A stretch of DNA of 22,444 bases from Chitinophagaceae bacterium UBA2789 (GCA_002352145.1 DEHX01000171.1:1-22444); one strand, 5' to 3'. Positions 14,545 to 22,316 are shown, counted from the first letter of the stretch. The notes: generated by a model from the letters alone, not told the origin. A program made the numbers and translations.

Positions 14545-14571
14545 TTGTCAGGCTGAGTAAGTCGAATCCTG
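14545..14571 (+). repeat. Dispersed CTGAG/CGAA repeat copy
   Basis: The segment TTGTCA-GGCTGAG-TAAGTCGAATCCTG aligns to the repeat inside priA at 19505-19529. Both have TTGTCA, then GCTGAG, then CGAA at the same spacing. It starts four bases after the VWA stop. From experience this resembles a dispersed Bacteroidota repeat; the copy number in this genome cannot be seen. Confidence 0.55.
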
Positions 14572-14585
14572 TTAACTTAAACAAT

Positions 14586-14610
14586 TCACCCTTTGGCAAA
14601 CTTTGGGTGA
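14586..14610. repeat. Inverted repeat upstream of the AAA+ start
   Basis: TCACCC (14586-14591) and GGGTGA (14605-14610) flank 13 bases that contain their own TTTG/CAAA inversion. The element ends 11 bases before the ATG at 14622. It could be a leader hairpin controlling translation or an operator; there is no direct evidence for either. Confidence 0.4.
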
Positions 14611-14621
14611 TATATAGAAAA

Positions 14622-16148
14622 ATGAATATAAAAAACATAAAAACCCTGGGCGAATTAAAGAGAAGCGACTACCAGCCCAAAAGCATCAAAGAAGAAATTC
14701 GCCAAAATCTCATTGCAAAACTGAAGAAGGGTGAAACAACCTTTTCTGGCATCGTAGGTTATGAAGACACAGTAATACCTGATGTGGAAAGAGCTTTGCT
14801 GAGCAAGCATAACATACTGTTTCTTGGTCTCCGCGGACAGGCCAAAACAAGAATGGCCCGGCAGATGACGGAACTTTTGGACGAATACATTCCTTCCATT
14901 GCCGGCAGTGACATCAACGATGACCCCCTGAACCCTATTTCCCGTTTTGCACAGGAAGAAATTGCTACTCATGGTGATGAAACAGCTATTCACTGGATTC
15001 ACCGCAGCGAACGATATGGTGAAAAACTGGCCACACCGGATGTAAGTGTTGCTGATCTGATCGGTGACATTGATCCTATTAAAGCGGCTAACCTGAAACT
15101 GAGCTTTGCTGATGACCGGGTTATCCATTATGGCATCATCCCAAGAAGCAACCGCGGCATTTTTGTCATCAACGAATTACCAGACTTGCAGGCAAGAATA
15201 CAGGTAGCCTTGTTCAACATCCTGGAAGAAGGAGATATTCAGATACGAGGATTTAAGTTACGGTTACCGCTGGATATCCTGTTTGTGTTCACGGCAAACC
15301 CGGAAGATTATACCAACCGTGGCTCTATTGTAACACCATTAAAAGACCGTATTCAAAGCCAGATACTCACTCACTATCCAAAGAGTTTGGAAAATGCACT
15401 GGAGATCACTGAACAGGAGGCGGAAGTAAGTGACGAACAAAAGGTCAAAGTAAAAGTGAGTGATCTGATCAAGCGGCTTATTGAACAAGTAGCTTTTGAA
15501 GCCAGAAACAGCGAGTTTGTAGACAAGAAAAGCGGAGTAAGTGCCAGGTTAACGATTTCTGCTTTTGAAAATGCAGTAAGTGCCGCCGAAAGAAGGGGCA
15601 TTATTAATAGCGAAAAACAAACACAGGTCTGGATCAGTGACCTGGCTGGTATTATTCCGTCTATAACCGGGAAAGTAGAATTGGTTTACGAAGGAGAACA
15701 GGAAGGTCCCTTCCAGGTGGCAATGAACCTTGTGGATAAAGCTATTCGGACACAGTTTATCCAGTACTTCCCCAATCCTGACCAGCTAAAAAAAAGACGC
15801 AATACAGGCAAACCATCACAGGAAGAACAAAAGGATGATAATCCATATCGCCCTGTTACGAACTGGTTTGACAAAGGGAATACACTGAATATCTCATTTA
15901 ACACATCAGACAAAGACAAAATGCTGCTGCTGTACAAAGTAGACGGATTGCATGCATTGGTGAAGAAATATTTCCCGGGTTCTAATGAAGAACAGGCTTC
16001 CTTATTAATGGAATTTGTATTGCATGGCCTTGCCTCCTATTCACTGATCAGCAAGAAAATGTTTGAAAGTAAAGTAGAATTCAAGGACCTGGTAGGAAGC
16101 ATGATGAACTTTAGCGATAAAGACTTTGAGTTTGATGAGGAAGCATGA
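14622..16148 (+). CDS. AAA+ ATPase, Mg-chelatase (ChlI/BchI)/MoxR-like
   Basis: The 508-residue ATPase has Walker A GLRGQAKT (69-76) and a Walker B-type strand GIFVINELPDL (about 179-189). In that strand the usual Asp-Glu is Asn-Glu. Sensor-1 FTANPED lies at 223-229 and the helical lid around 240-360. ATP hydrolysis through E185 is still possible. The arrangement fits the Mg-chelatase I/MoxR clade, whose members remodel proteins with a VWA partner; the VWA gene is just upstream. The C-terminal 150 residues are helical. The open frame allows a GTG at 14607, but the ATG at 14622 is preferred because the GTG lies inside the inverted repeat and the added residues are not conserved-looking. No tetrapyrrole genes are nearby, so a true chelatase is unlikely. 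Confidence 0.85.
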   Translation: MNIKNIKTLGELKRSDYQPKSIKEEIRQNLIAKLKKGETTFSGIVGYEDTVIPDVERALLSKHNILFLGLRGQAKTRMARQMTELLDEYIPSIAGSDINDDPLNPISRFAQEEIATHGDETAIHWIHRSERYGEKLATPDVSVADLIGDIDPIKAANLKLSFADDRVIHYGIIPRSNRGIFVINELPDLQARIQVALFNILEEGDIQIRGFKLRLPLDILFVFTANPEDYTNRGSIVTPLKDRIQSQILTHYPKSLENALEITEQEAEVSDEQKVKVKVSDLIKRLIEQVAFEARNSEFVDKKSGVSARLTISAFENAVSAAERRGIINSEKQTQVWISDLAGIIPSITGKVELVYEGEQEGPFQVAMNLVDKAIRTQFIQYFPNPDQLKKRRNTGKPSQEEQKDDNPYRPVTNWFDKGNTLNISFNTSDKDKMLLLYKVDGLHALVKKYFPGSNEEQASLLMEFVLHGLASYSLISKKMFESKVEFKDLVGSMMNFSDKDFEFDEEA

Positions 16149-16177
16149 AAAGTTAAATAATCATAGGAACAACCGGA

Positions 16178-17188
16178 CTAGATAATATTTACCTCTCTTT
16201 CCATTGTGACGCCGAATTTTTCTTTTACGCTTTGCAAAATCTCATCACTTAGCTGGTAAATTTCTTTACCTGTTGCATTACCGTAATTTACAAGCACCAG
16301 GGCCTGCCTGGCATGACATCCGGCATCCCCTTTACGGAAACCTTTCCAGCCGCATTGCTCAATCAGCCAGCCGGCAGCCAGTTTCACACTGCCATCTGCA
16401 GTCGGATAACCAACTATATTTTCAAATTTTGATTGGAGGACATTAAATGTAACCGTGTCAACAGCGGGATTCTTAAAAAAACTGCCAGCATTACCAAGTT
16501 CTTTTGGATTGGGTAGTTTAGAAGTCCGGATATTGATCACTGCATCGGAAATGGACTTGATCGAAAGCTCCCCCACTCCCATTCTGTCCAGTTCCTGGTT
16601 AATAGCCCCATAACTGGTGTTAAATCTTGGCTTCTTTCTCAACTGGTAAGTAACATTCAATATCACAAACTGGTCTTTATATTTTCTTTTGAATACACTT
16701 TCCCGGTAGCCAAACTCGCAATCAGACCGGGTGAAAGTCACTATTTTTCTTTCCTGAATATGATAAGCCTCCAGATCCCAGAACACATCATCAATCTCCA
16801 CACCATAAGCCCCTATATTCTGCATAGGCGATGCGCCCACATTGCCAGGGATGAGCGAAAGGTTTTCAATACCTGCCCAATTTCGCTGGATACAATGCTG
16901 CACAAACTGGTGCCAGTTCTCCCCTGCCCCTGCTTTTACATAAACATATTCACTGTCTTCATGCAATTCAGCAATTCCTTTTATTTCGTTTTTTAACACC
17001 AGCCCATCAAAATCCTTAGTAAATAAAATATTACTGCCGCCGCCAAGGATGAGGTTTGAAGTTTGAAGTTTAAAGTTTAAGGTTTCCTCCAATTCATCCG
17101 TGTCACTAAACGATGCGAAATATCTTGCTTTTGTGTCAATACCAAACGTATTATATGGGCGAAGTGAAATATTTTCCTGAATTTGCAT
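16178..17188 (-). CDS. murB: UDP-N-acetylmuramate dehydrogenase (UDP-N-acetylenolpyruvoylglucosamine reductase)
   Basis: The 336-residue cytosolic flavoenzyme reduces UDP-GlcNAc-enolpyruvate to UDP-MurNAc with NADPH, in peptidoglycan precursor synthesis. The FAD site LGGGSN is at 48-53, and LIPGNVGASPMQNIGAYGVE at about 113-132. YRESVFK (161-167), which marks E. coli-like type I MurB, is present. GNAGSFFKNP carries the proton-donor Ser236, and the final glutamate is in EREV near 332. The start is ATG at 17188. The open frame extends 44 codons further, but that part overlaps the divergent SDR gene and is not MurB-like. A 7-bp tandem repeat at 17054-17081 encodes part of the helix just before the FAD loop. 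Confidence 0.95.
   Translation of the reverse strand: MQIQENISLRPYNTFGIDTKARYFASFSDTDELEETLNFKLQTSNLILGGGSNILFTKDFDGLVLKNEIKGIAELHEDSEYVYVKAGAGENWHQFVQHCIQRNWAGIENLSLIPGNVGASPMQNIGAYGVEIDDVFWDLEAYHIQERKIVTFTRSDCEFGYRESVFKRKYKDQFVILNVTYQLRKKPRFNTSYGAINQELDRMGVGELSIKSISDAVINIRTSKLPNPKELGNAGSFFKNPAVDTVTFNVLQSKFENIVGYPTADGSVKLAAGWLIEQCGWKGFRKGDAGCHARQALVLVNYGNATGKEIYQLSDEILQSVKEKFGVTMEREVNII
17054..17081. repeat. Four tandem 7-bp units (GTTTRAA) inside murB
   Basis: GTTTGAA, GTTTGAA, GTTTAAA and GTTTAAG follow one another, with GTTT continuing after them. On the coding (minus) strand they give the segment LNFKLQTSN of MurB, directly before the FAD-binding LGGGSN. The reading frame is kept because the surrounding sequence compensates for the 28-base length. 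Confidence 0.75.
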
Positions 17189-17210
17189 ACTGCAAACTTC
17201 GGGATTCTTG

Positions 17211-17861
17211 ATGAGAGCAACACTGATCGGTGCTACAGGACTTATTGGCAGCCACTTGCTGGAATTACTGCTTGCAGATGAATATTTTGATTCAGTCAGA
17301 ATACTTATTCGCCGGCCCATGGAATTTACTCACCCCAAACTGGAAAAGAAACTGGTTGACTTCTCCGATATGGAAAGTTTCCGGCTGGCACTGGAAGACA
17401 GCGACGTGGTATTTTGCAGTATCGGCACCACTCAGAAGAAAGTAAAAGGTGACAAAGATGCTTACCGAAAAATAGACTATGACATAACGGTAAATGCCGC
17501 CCGGTTCTGTAAACTAAATGGTTGTGAAACTTTTGTATTTGTATCCACAGTTGGGGCAAACAGTAAAAGCAATAATTTTTACTTAAAACTGAAAGGCGAA
17601 ATTGAAGAAGCGGTTAAAACTGTTGGACTGACAAATGTATATATCATGCAGCCCTCCTTATTATTGGGCAAAAGGAAGGAATCACGGTTCGGGGAAAAGA
17701 TAGCGCAGTGGATAATGCCGCTGTTATCATTTGTAACGCCGGCAAAATACAAACCAGTAAAAGCCACCTATGTTGCAAAAGCAATGATTCGGCTGGTAAA
17801 GGAAAAACCCAATGATTTATCTATCGCAACCTATAGAGAAATAAAAAAGATGAACAGCTGA
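17211..17861 (+). CDS. Atypical SDR, NAD(P)H-binding (TIP30/HTATIP2-like)
   Basis: The 216-residue single-domain protein starts MRATLIGATGLIGSHLLELL, a Rossmann TGxxGxxG motif (GATGLIG, residues 7-13). The R in LIRRP follows the second strand, suggesting NADPH. SIGTTQKKVKGDKDAYRKIDYD, VSTVGANSKSNNFYLKLKGEIE (with the Y-x-x-x-K pair) and QPSLLLGKRKESRFGE are hallmarks of the HTATIP2/TIP30-like atypical SDRs. The function in bacteria is not defined. The start is ATG at 17211, rather than the TTG directly before it. It diverges from murB with 22 bp between start codons and ends one base from the stop of the convergent lipoprotein gene. Confidence 0.85.
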   Translation: MRATLIGATGLIGSHLLELLLADEYFDSVRILIRRPMEFTHPKLEKKLVDFSDMESFRLALEDSDVVFCSIGTTQKKVKGDKDAYRKIDYDITVNAARFCKLNGCETFVFVSTVGANSKSNNFYLKLKGEIEEAVKTVGLTNVYIMQPSLLLGKRKESRFGEKIAQWIMPLLSFVTPAKYKPVKATYVAKAMIRLVKEKPNDLSIATYREIKKMNS

Positions 17862-17862
17862 G

Positions 17863-18456
17863 CTATTTTTTAGCCTGTACCTCGTACACAAAACAAGGCC
17901 ATGTCACTTGATTAACATAGATACCCTTTAAAAGCCATGGCATAAATGTTCGTGTAAAGACAATCCTTTTACCTGGCTGCTTTTCTGAATCATAATAATA
18001 ACTTTTTGCTTTCATCAAATAGCTTTGGGAAGAGTCTGAAAGCTCATACCCTTTTTCCTTCAGGTCTTTCATAAATGCTTCATTTAATTCGGGGCTGTGT
18101 ATAATATGGGCTATTCTCCAATCGGCCATTGGATCTGTAGCAACGTATAAAACGGAAGCTGTTAGCTCAATATTTTTACCGGCAGTATCAGTAACCGCAA
18201 CATTTCTAAAAGATACAAACTCACCTTTTTTTGCATGAATAAAGTTTTCGCTCCATTTTTTCATGTACAATTGAACCCCTGACAGATCCTTATACGCCGA
18301 AAGCTCTAACAAATCAGTAACGGATAGTATCCCATTATCTTTTTCACCAACATTTTCAGGAAGATTGCTGATCGCTTCTTTACTGCTATTCCCTTTACAG
18401 GCAAAAAGTAAAGGGGACAGCACCCATATTAATCTCCAGAAGTGATGTTTTTTCAT
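17863..18456 (-). CDS. Putative lipoprotein of unknown function
   Basis: The 197-residue product begins with a basic lipoprotein signal peptide ending in LLFAC, giving a lipidated C20, then KGNSSKE. No acidic surface-export signal directly follows the cysteine. The mature part (about 45-197) looks like one mixed alpha/beta domain with no metal or catalytic motif I can see. I do not recognise the family. It is the last gene of the leftward run, 38 bp after priA, and its stop is one base from the convergent SDR stop. Confidence 0.75.
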   Translation of the reverse strand: MKKHHFWRLIWVLSPLLFACKGNSSKEAISNLPENVGEKDNGILSVTDLLELSAYKDLSGVQLYMKKWSENFIHAKKGEFVSFRNVAVTDTAGKNIELTASVLYVATDPMADWRIAHIIHSPELNEAFMKDLKEKGYELSDSSQSYLMKAKSYYYDSEKQPGKRIVFTRTFMPWLLKGIYVNQVTWPCFVYEVQAKK

Positions 18457-18494
18457 TGTTTCGAGATTAAATCAATTTATTAATTTATGGTGTT

Positions 18495-21026
18495 CTATAC
18501 TGCATCCACATCAGCCACTACCGTTACACTCCGGAAACTTTTATCCTGGTGCAGGATAGCAATTTGTTCCAGCAAGTCTTTCTTACATTGATTAATCGTT
18601 TTGCTGTCACGGGGCAGTTTCACCAACAGTTCCATTAAATACTGGTTACGGATACGGCCAATAACCGGTTCGGCAGGGCCGACTATGTAATTGCCATACT
18701 TGCTCTTCAGTGCATTGGTGTACTGCACTGCTGCTCTCTCTGCTACTTCTTTAAACTTATGCTTGAACGTAAGATGAATGATTCGGGTGAAAGGAGGATA
18801 GGAAAATTCGTTCCGTTTTTTCACTTCTTCTGTGAACATTGCTTTGTAATCATGTTGCTGCACTATTTTCAGTAACGGATGATGCGGCTGGGATGTTTGT
18901 ACAAGTACTTTCCCGGTTTCTTCCTTTCGCCCGGCACGGCCGCTCACCTGTTCCATCAGCTGAAAAGCTCTTTCATTCACCCGAAAATCGGCAAAATGCA
19001 ATAAGCCATCTGCATCCAGAATGCCCACCAGATCAACATTGTCAAAATCAAGCCCTTTAACCACCATTTGTGTGCCTACCAATATATCAATACGTTTTTG
19101 TTCAAACTGCTGTATCAGCACATCATGGGCATTTTTACCTTTTACCGTATCAATATCCATCCGGGCAACTTTGGCATCAGGAAAAATTTCCTGCAGCTGT
19201 TCTTCAATTTTTTCCGTACCGAAATTGCGTTGTACAAACTTGTCACTGCCGCAGGCTGCACAGCTATGTACCGGCGGGTAAGTAGTGCCGCAATAGTGGC
19301 AAACCAGTTTGTTGCTGAGTTTATGGAAAGTAAGTGATACGTCGCAATACTTGCATTGCGGTATCCAGCCGCAGATACTGCAAACCTGGTAGGGCGCATA
19401 ACCCCTTCGGTTTTGAAAAAGTATTACCTGTTTACCTCTTGCAATAACTTCATTCACGGCCTCAATCAATGGCGTTGATAACATTACTTTGGAAACATTC
19501 GGTTTGTCATGCTGAGCCTGCCGAAGCATTCTTGTATCAATGAATTCGATAGGTGGCAGTTTGAGATCGCCATAACGCTGCAGCAGTTCTGCCAGGCCAT
19601 ATTTTCCGGTAACCGCATTGTAATAACTTTCAATGGAAGGCGTACCACTACCTAGCAAAGTCTTAGCTTTAAACAGCGATGCAAAGTAAATAGCCGCATC
19701 TCTTCCGTTGTAACGGGGTGCAGGCTCCTGTTGTTTAAAAGAAGAATCATGTTCTTCATCACAGATTACCAGTCCCAGGTTTTGGAAAGGCAGGAACACC
19801 GACGACCTTGCACCGAGTATGACCCGCAGTTCTCCATTTTTAACCTTGTTCCATATTTCCACCCTCTCGTTTTGTGAAAATTTGGAGTGATAGATACCGA
19901 TGTAGCCACCAAAATGTTTCTGCAGACGGCGAATCACCTGCGAGGTTAAGGCAATCTCCGGCAACATATACAAGACCTGCTTACCCAGTTTTATATATTC
20001 TTCGATCAGTTTAATATAAATATTGGTTTTACCACTGGAGGTAACGCCATGCAGCAGACAAACTGCTTTATTGAGCAATTGATTTTTTACTCCATCAAAG
20101 GCTTTTTGTTGTGCTTCTGTCAACTCAAAATCAATCGTTACATTTTTCGGCAGGTACTTGATCCGGTCTATGATACGTTTTTCCGTCCACATTATTTTTT
20201 TTTCTGTTAAGCCCTTTAGCTGCGCCTCAGAAGCACCTGATTTTTTTAGCAGCGCCGATTTGGTAACTTCCCCTTCTGTCTTTATCAAATGGAGATAGCT
20301 GAGCAAAAGCTCCATCTGTTTGGGCGCCCTTGTCCAGTTGTTGAGCAGGTCAGACAGCTTATCTTCATTATCATACTCCGGGTTTAGCAGCACAAAGGTT
20401 TCCTTTTTGGGAACATACGTTTGCTTCAATGCTTCCCATACATAGCAAACTTTTTTATTGATCAGGCGGTTAATTACGGGGTAAACATGAGAAGAATCAA
20501 GCAATTGCTGAACCTCGGACAAATTAAGTTCCTTCTTTAAGAGCAATGCTTCTCCAACTATATATTCATCATGATCCAGCGCTGAAAAATCATCTCCATA
20601 TTCTTCATTATACACCAGTATTGTTTCGCTTGATAATTTGAAATGTGCTGGCAGGGCAGCTGCCATCACTTCCCCTTCACTGCACATATAGTAAGAAGCG
20701 ATCCATTCCCACAATTTCAACTGCTCCTCAAAAACCACCGGCTCAGCGTCCAATACATTCAAAATATCCTTTGTTTCAAAAAACTCCGGCCTTTCTGCAT
20801 GGAGCCGCTTCACCAGCCCTGCATATTTCTTACTCTTCCCCAGGTTCACTTCTACCCGGCAGCCTGGCTTGACCAGTTCCCGTAAATGAACAGGCACAGA
20901 CCAAGTATAATTTTTAGGAAGGGCTGCCGGTATAATGATTTCTGCATACCCTCCAGCTCCTGCCTGTCCGCTTGACAGACCTGCAGGATTGTTTAAAGCT
21001 TCATTATTGAAGTTATCTTTTGACAT
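18495..21026 (-). CDS. priA: Primosomal protein N' (replication restart helicase)
   Basis: The 843-residue 3'-5' DNA helicase restarts stalled replication forks. The DNA-binding domain begins at about residue 27 (YAEIIIPAALPKNYTWSVP). Walker A GVTSSGKT is at 327-334, DEEHD at 423-427 and SGTPSIES at about 460. Eight zinc-binding cysteines (549, 552, 558, 561, 576, 579, 589, 592) and the C-terminal helicase motifs (GTQMVVKGLDFDNV, SGRAGR) follow. Residues 1-26, including GLSSGQAG, precede the conserved start and derive partly from a repeat. Residues 501-508 (LRQAQHDK) come from another dispersed repeat in the linker before the second helicase lobe. The first ATG (21026) is used because no later ATG or clear alternative start precedes residue 27. 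Confidence 0.95.
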   Translation of the reverse strand: MSKDNFNNEALNNPAGLSSGQAGAGGYAEIIIPAALPKNYTWSVPVHLRELVKPGCRVEVNLGKSKKYAGLVKRLHAERPEFFETKDILNVLDAEPVVFEEQLKLWEWIASYYMCSEGEVMAAALPAHFKLSSETILVYNEEYGDDFSALDHDEYIVGEALLLKKELNLSEVQQLLDSSHVYPVINRLINKKVCYVWEALKQTYVPKKETFVLLNPEYDNEDKLSDLLNNWTRAPKQMELLLSYLHLIKTEGEVTKSALLKKSGASEAQLKGLTEKKIMWTEKRIIDRIKYLPKNVTIDFELTEAQQKAFDGVKNQLLNKAVCLLHGVTSSGKTNIYIKLIEEYIKLGKQVLYMLPEIALTSQVIRRLQKHFGGYIGIYHSKFSQNERVEIWNKVKNGELRVILGARSSVFLPFQNLGLVICDEEHDSSFKQQEPAPRYNGRDAAIYFASLFKAKTLLGSGTPSIESYYNAVTGKYGLAELLQRYGDLKLPPIEFIDTRMLRQAQHDKPNVSKVMLSTPLIEAVNEVIARGKQVILFQNRRGYAPYQVCSICGWIPQCKYCDVSLTFHKLSNKLVCHYCGTTYPPVHSCAACGSDKFVQRNFGTEKIEEQLQEIFPDAKVARMDIDTVKGKNAHDVLIQQFEQKRIDILVGTQMVVKGLDFDNVDLVGILDADGLLHFADFRVNERAFQLMEQVSGRAGRKEETGKVLVQTSQPHHPLLKIVQQHDYKAMFTEEVKKRNEFSYPPFTRIIHLTFKHKFKEVAERAAVQYTNALKSKYGNYIVGPAEPVIGRIRNQYLMELLVKLPRDSKTINQCKKDLLEQIAILHQDKSFRSVTVVADVDAV
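19505..19529 (-). repeat. Dispersed CTGAG/CGAA repeat inside priA
   Basis: The segment has ATGCT and AGCAT ends around GAGCCTGCCGA. It is read in frame on the coding strand as MLRQAQHDK (PriA residues 500-508). It aligns with the copy at 14545-14571. From experience RQAQHD is a recurrent peptide in Bacteroidota proteins because of this repeat. Confidence 0.65.
20958..20985 (-). repeat. CTGTC/GACAG hairpin repeat in the priA N terminus
   Basis: CTGTC (20964-20968) and GACAG (20974-20978) flank CGCTT. A wider CTGC flank lies on the left and CTGCAG on the right. The coding strand reads GLSSGQAG (PriA residues 16-23), ahead of the conserved PriA start. It resembles another dispersed Bacteroidota repeat type (recollection, not checked). 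Confidence 0.5.
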
Positions 21027-21066
21027 GAAAAGGCAAATCTAATTATAGGAACCCAAAGTCTGCCCT

Positions 21067-21843
21067 TTAGGGAAGATTAAGAGGATCTCTTCTCCATGCT
21101 GCGTCATATTCCACAAGTTTTCTCTCCATCAGGGCAAATACTTCGTCTTTGAGTAATCCAACATCTGCAGTCGTAAACCCGGTTACAGGTATCTCATCCA
21201 AATAAACAATACGGCTACGGCCCGGCGTCATCCTGAACAGGCTTTCATACGGCATTCTTCTGTATGCATCCAGAAATAAAACAGGCTTAACCGGTGTCTG
21301 CGTTTCAATAGCCACACGAAAAGCCCCGTCATAGAATGCCTTTAATGGCTGAGTCGTCATGTTGAAGGTTCCCTCAGGAAAAACCAATACAGAAATCCCT
21401 TTATTGATGAGTGACTTTAATATTCTTACACTATTAGCCCTGTTCGAAGGACTGCTTCTGTCAACTGTTACAATCGCATTCCGGTAAATAAACCCAAATA
21501 TTGGCACTTTACTCATTTCAACTTTACCAAGGGGACGAATGGGCTGCCGATAAGCCTTTGGAATAATGGCTGCATCGAGATAAGAAATATGATTGCTGAC
21601 AAAAATGTAGGATTTTGATTTGTCATGAGGTGATTCATAGATTTTTTTATGCCAAATAAAAATCAAAAGAAACCAGATATCTGCCCAGATCATACAAATC
21701 CTCATCACCATGTTTCCCCCTTTTATGCGGCCAAAGAAACTAGCGATAACGGCAAAAGGAAAAAGCAATAGCATGATTGCCACGAAAGTGATAAAGGCAT
21801 AAATGCTATAAATCCATTGCAAAGGTTTTAGCAATACCTTCAT
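21067..21843 (-). CDS. 1-acyl-sn-glycerol-3-phosphate acyltransferase family protein (PlsC-like)
   Basis: The 258-residue membrane protein has an N-terminal hydrophobic segment (about 10-37), a second one (about 47-64), and the acyltransferase domain. That domain has NHISYLD (84-90; H85 and D90 of HX4D), a glycine-rich R-P-L-G-K-V-E segment, VDRS (127-130) and FPEGTFN (155-161). It probably makes phosphatidic acid from lysophosphatidic acid, two steps after PlsX. Its ATG shares one base with the stop of the upstream DUF4258 gene (TGATG), implying translational coupling. The priA gene starts 40 bp downstream. Confidence 0.9.
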   Translation of the reverse strand: MKVLLKPLQWIYSIYAFITFVAIMLLLFPFAVIASFFGRIKGGNMVMRICMIWADIWFLLIFIWHKKIYESPHDKSKSYIFVSNHISYLDAAIIPKAYRQPIRPLGKVEMSKVPIFGFIYRNAIVTVDRSSPSNRANSVRILKSLINKGISVLVFPEGTFNMTTQPLKAFYDGAFRVAIETQTPVKPVLFLDAYRRMPYESLFRMTPGRSRIVYLDEIPVTGFTTADVGLLKDEVFALMERKLVEYDAAWRRDPLNLP

Positions 21844-22316
21844 CAGTTGCGGTTTTTGTATTTATCATCATCACCCGGGCAATTACATTGGTAATCTGTT
21901 TCCAGGTCAATCACTGTTACCACCACCGTTTTTTCATTGCATTGTGCAAAGATGATACGTACCCGCTGATTATCTTTCGTTATTCCTTCTAATGCATATC
22001 GTGGGCAACGGGCATTTTGCAGGTCGCTTTTATTATAATTGATCTTCCCCAACTGCATGATCTCTTCTACCTCTGCCTTTGATATCTTCCGGCACTGCAT
22101 ACGGCAGGTAGCATGGTTACTGTATTCGAGATATGATGTTCTGCGGTCAAATCCCCTGTCCCGGCTAGTCGGGTTACTGGCCGGATCTTTAGGCTTGTCG
22201 CTATTGGTAATCTTTGGTTTTGGCGCCGGTTCATTACTGTTTTTATATTGCTTTATAACAATAATGGCAATTGCCATCAAGGTTATCAAAACATATGGAA
22301 GCCATTTCCTGTTCAC
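21843..22316 (-). CDS. DUF4258 domain protein with N-terminal membrane anchor
   Basis: The 157-residue protein has one N-terminal transmembrane helix (about 6-21). A polar linker rich in Pro, Lys and Asn (22-60) follows, then a DUF4258-like domain (64-140). The DUF4258 pattern H-x3-R-x3-R is seen as H68, R72 and R76, followed by ISKAEVEEIMQLG and a C-terminal RVRIIFAQC...VVVTVIDLE strand pair. Some DUF4258 proteins look like toxin-fold relatives, but no toxin role is shown here. Six cysteines (71, 75, 104, 126, 144, 146) suggest disulfides outside the cytoplasm (inference). The start is GTG at 22316, directly before the helix. Its stop overlaps the plsC-type ATG by one base. Confidence 0.75.
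   Translation of the reverse strand: MNRKWLPYVLITLMAIAIIVIKQYKNSNEPAPKPKITNSDKPKDPASNPTSRDRGFDRRTSYLEYSNHATCRMQCRKISKAEVEEIMQLGKINYNKSDLQNARCPRYALEGITKDNQRVRIIFAQCNEKTVVVTVIDLETDYQCNCPGDDDKYKNRN

Noticed and set aside
14607..14621. GTG start adding five residues to the AAA+ protein
   Set aside because: The GTG is within an inverted repeat and the ATG at 14622 is close by; the added residues give no support.
13444..16148. Magnesium chelatase for chlorophyll or a cobalt chelatase
   Set aside because: The AAA+ and VWA proteins resemble that machinery, but no tetrapyrrole gene is near, the large chelatase subunit is absent and the Walker B is atypical; a general MoxR-like pair is the safer call.
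17189..17320. 44-codon N-terminal extension of MurB
   Set aside because: It lies antisense to the start of the divergent SDR gene and has no MurB-like sequence; the ATG at 17188 is next to the conserved N terminus.
19021..19337. Plus-strand open frames across the PriA zinc-finger region
   Set aside because: Cys-rich composition comes from the complement of PriA codons; PriA on the minus strand explains every base.
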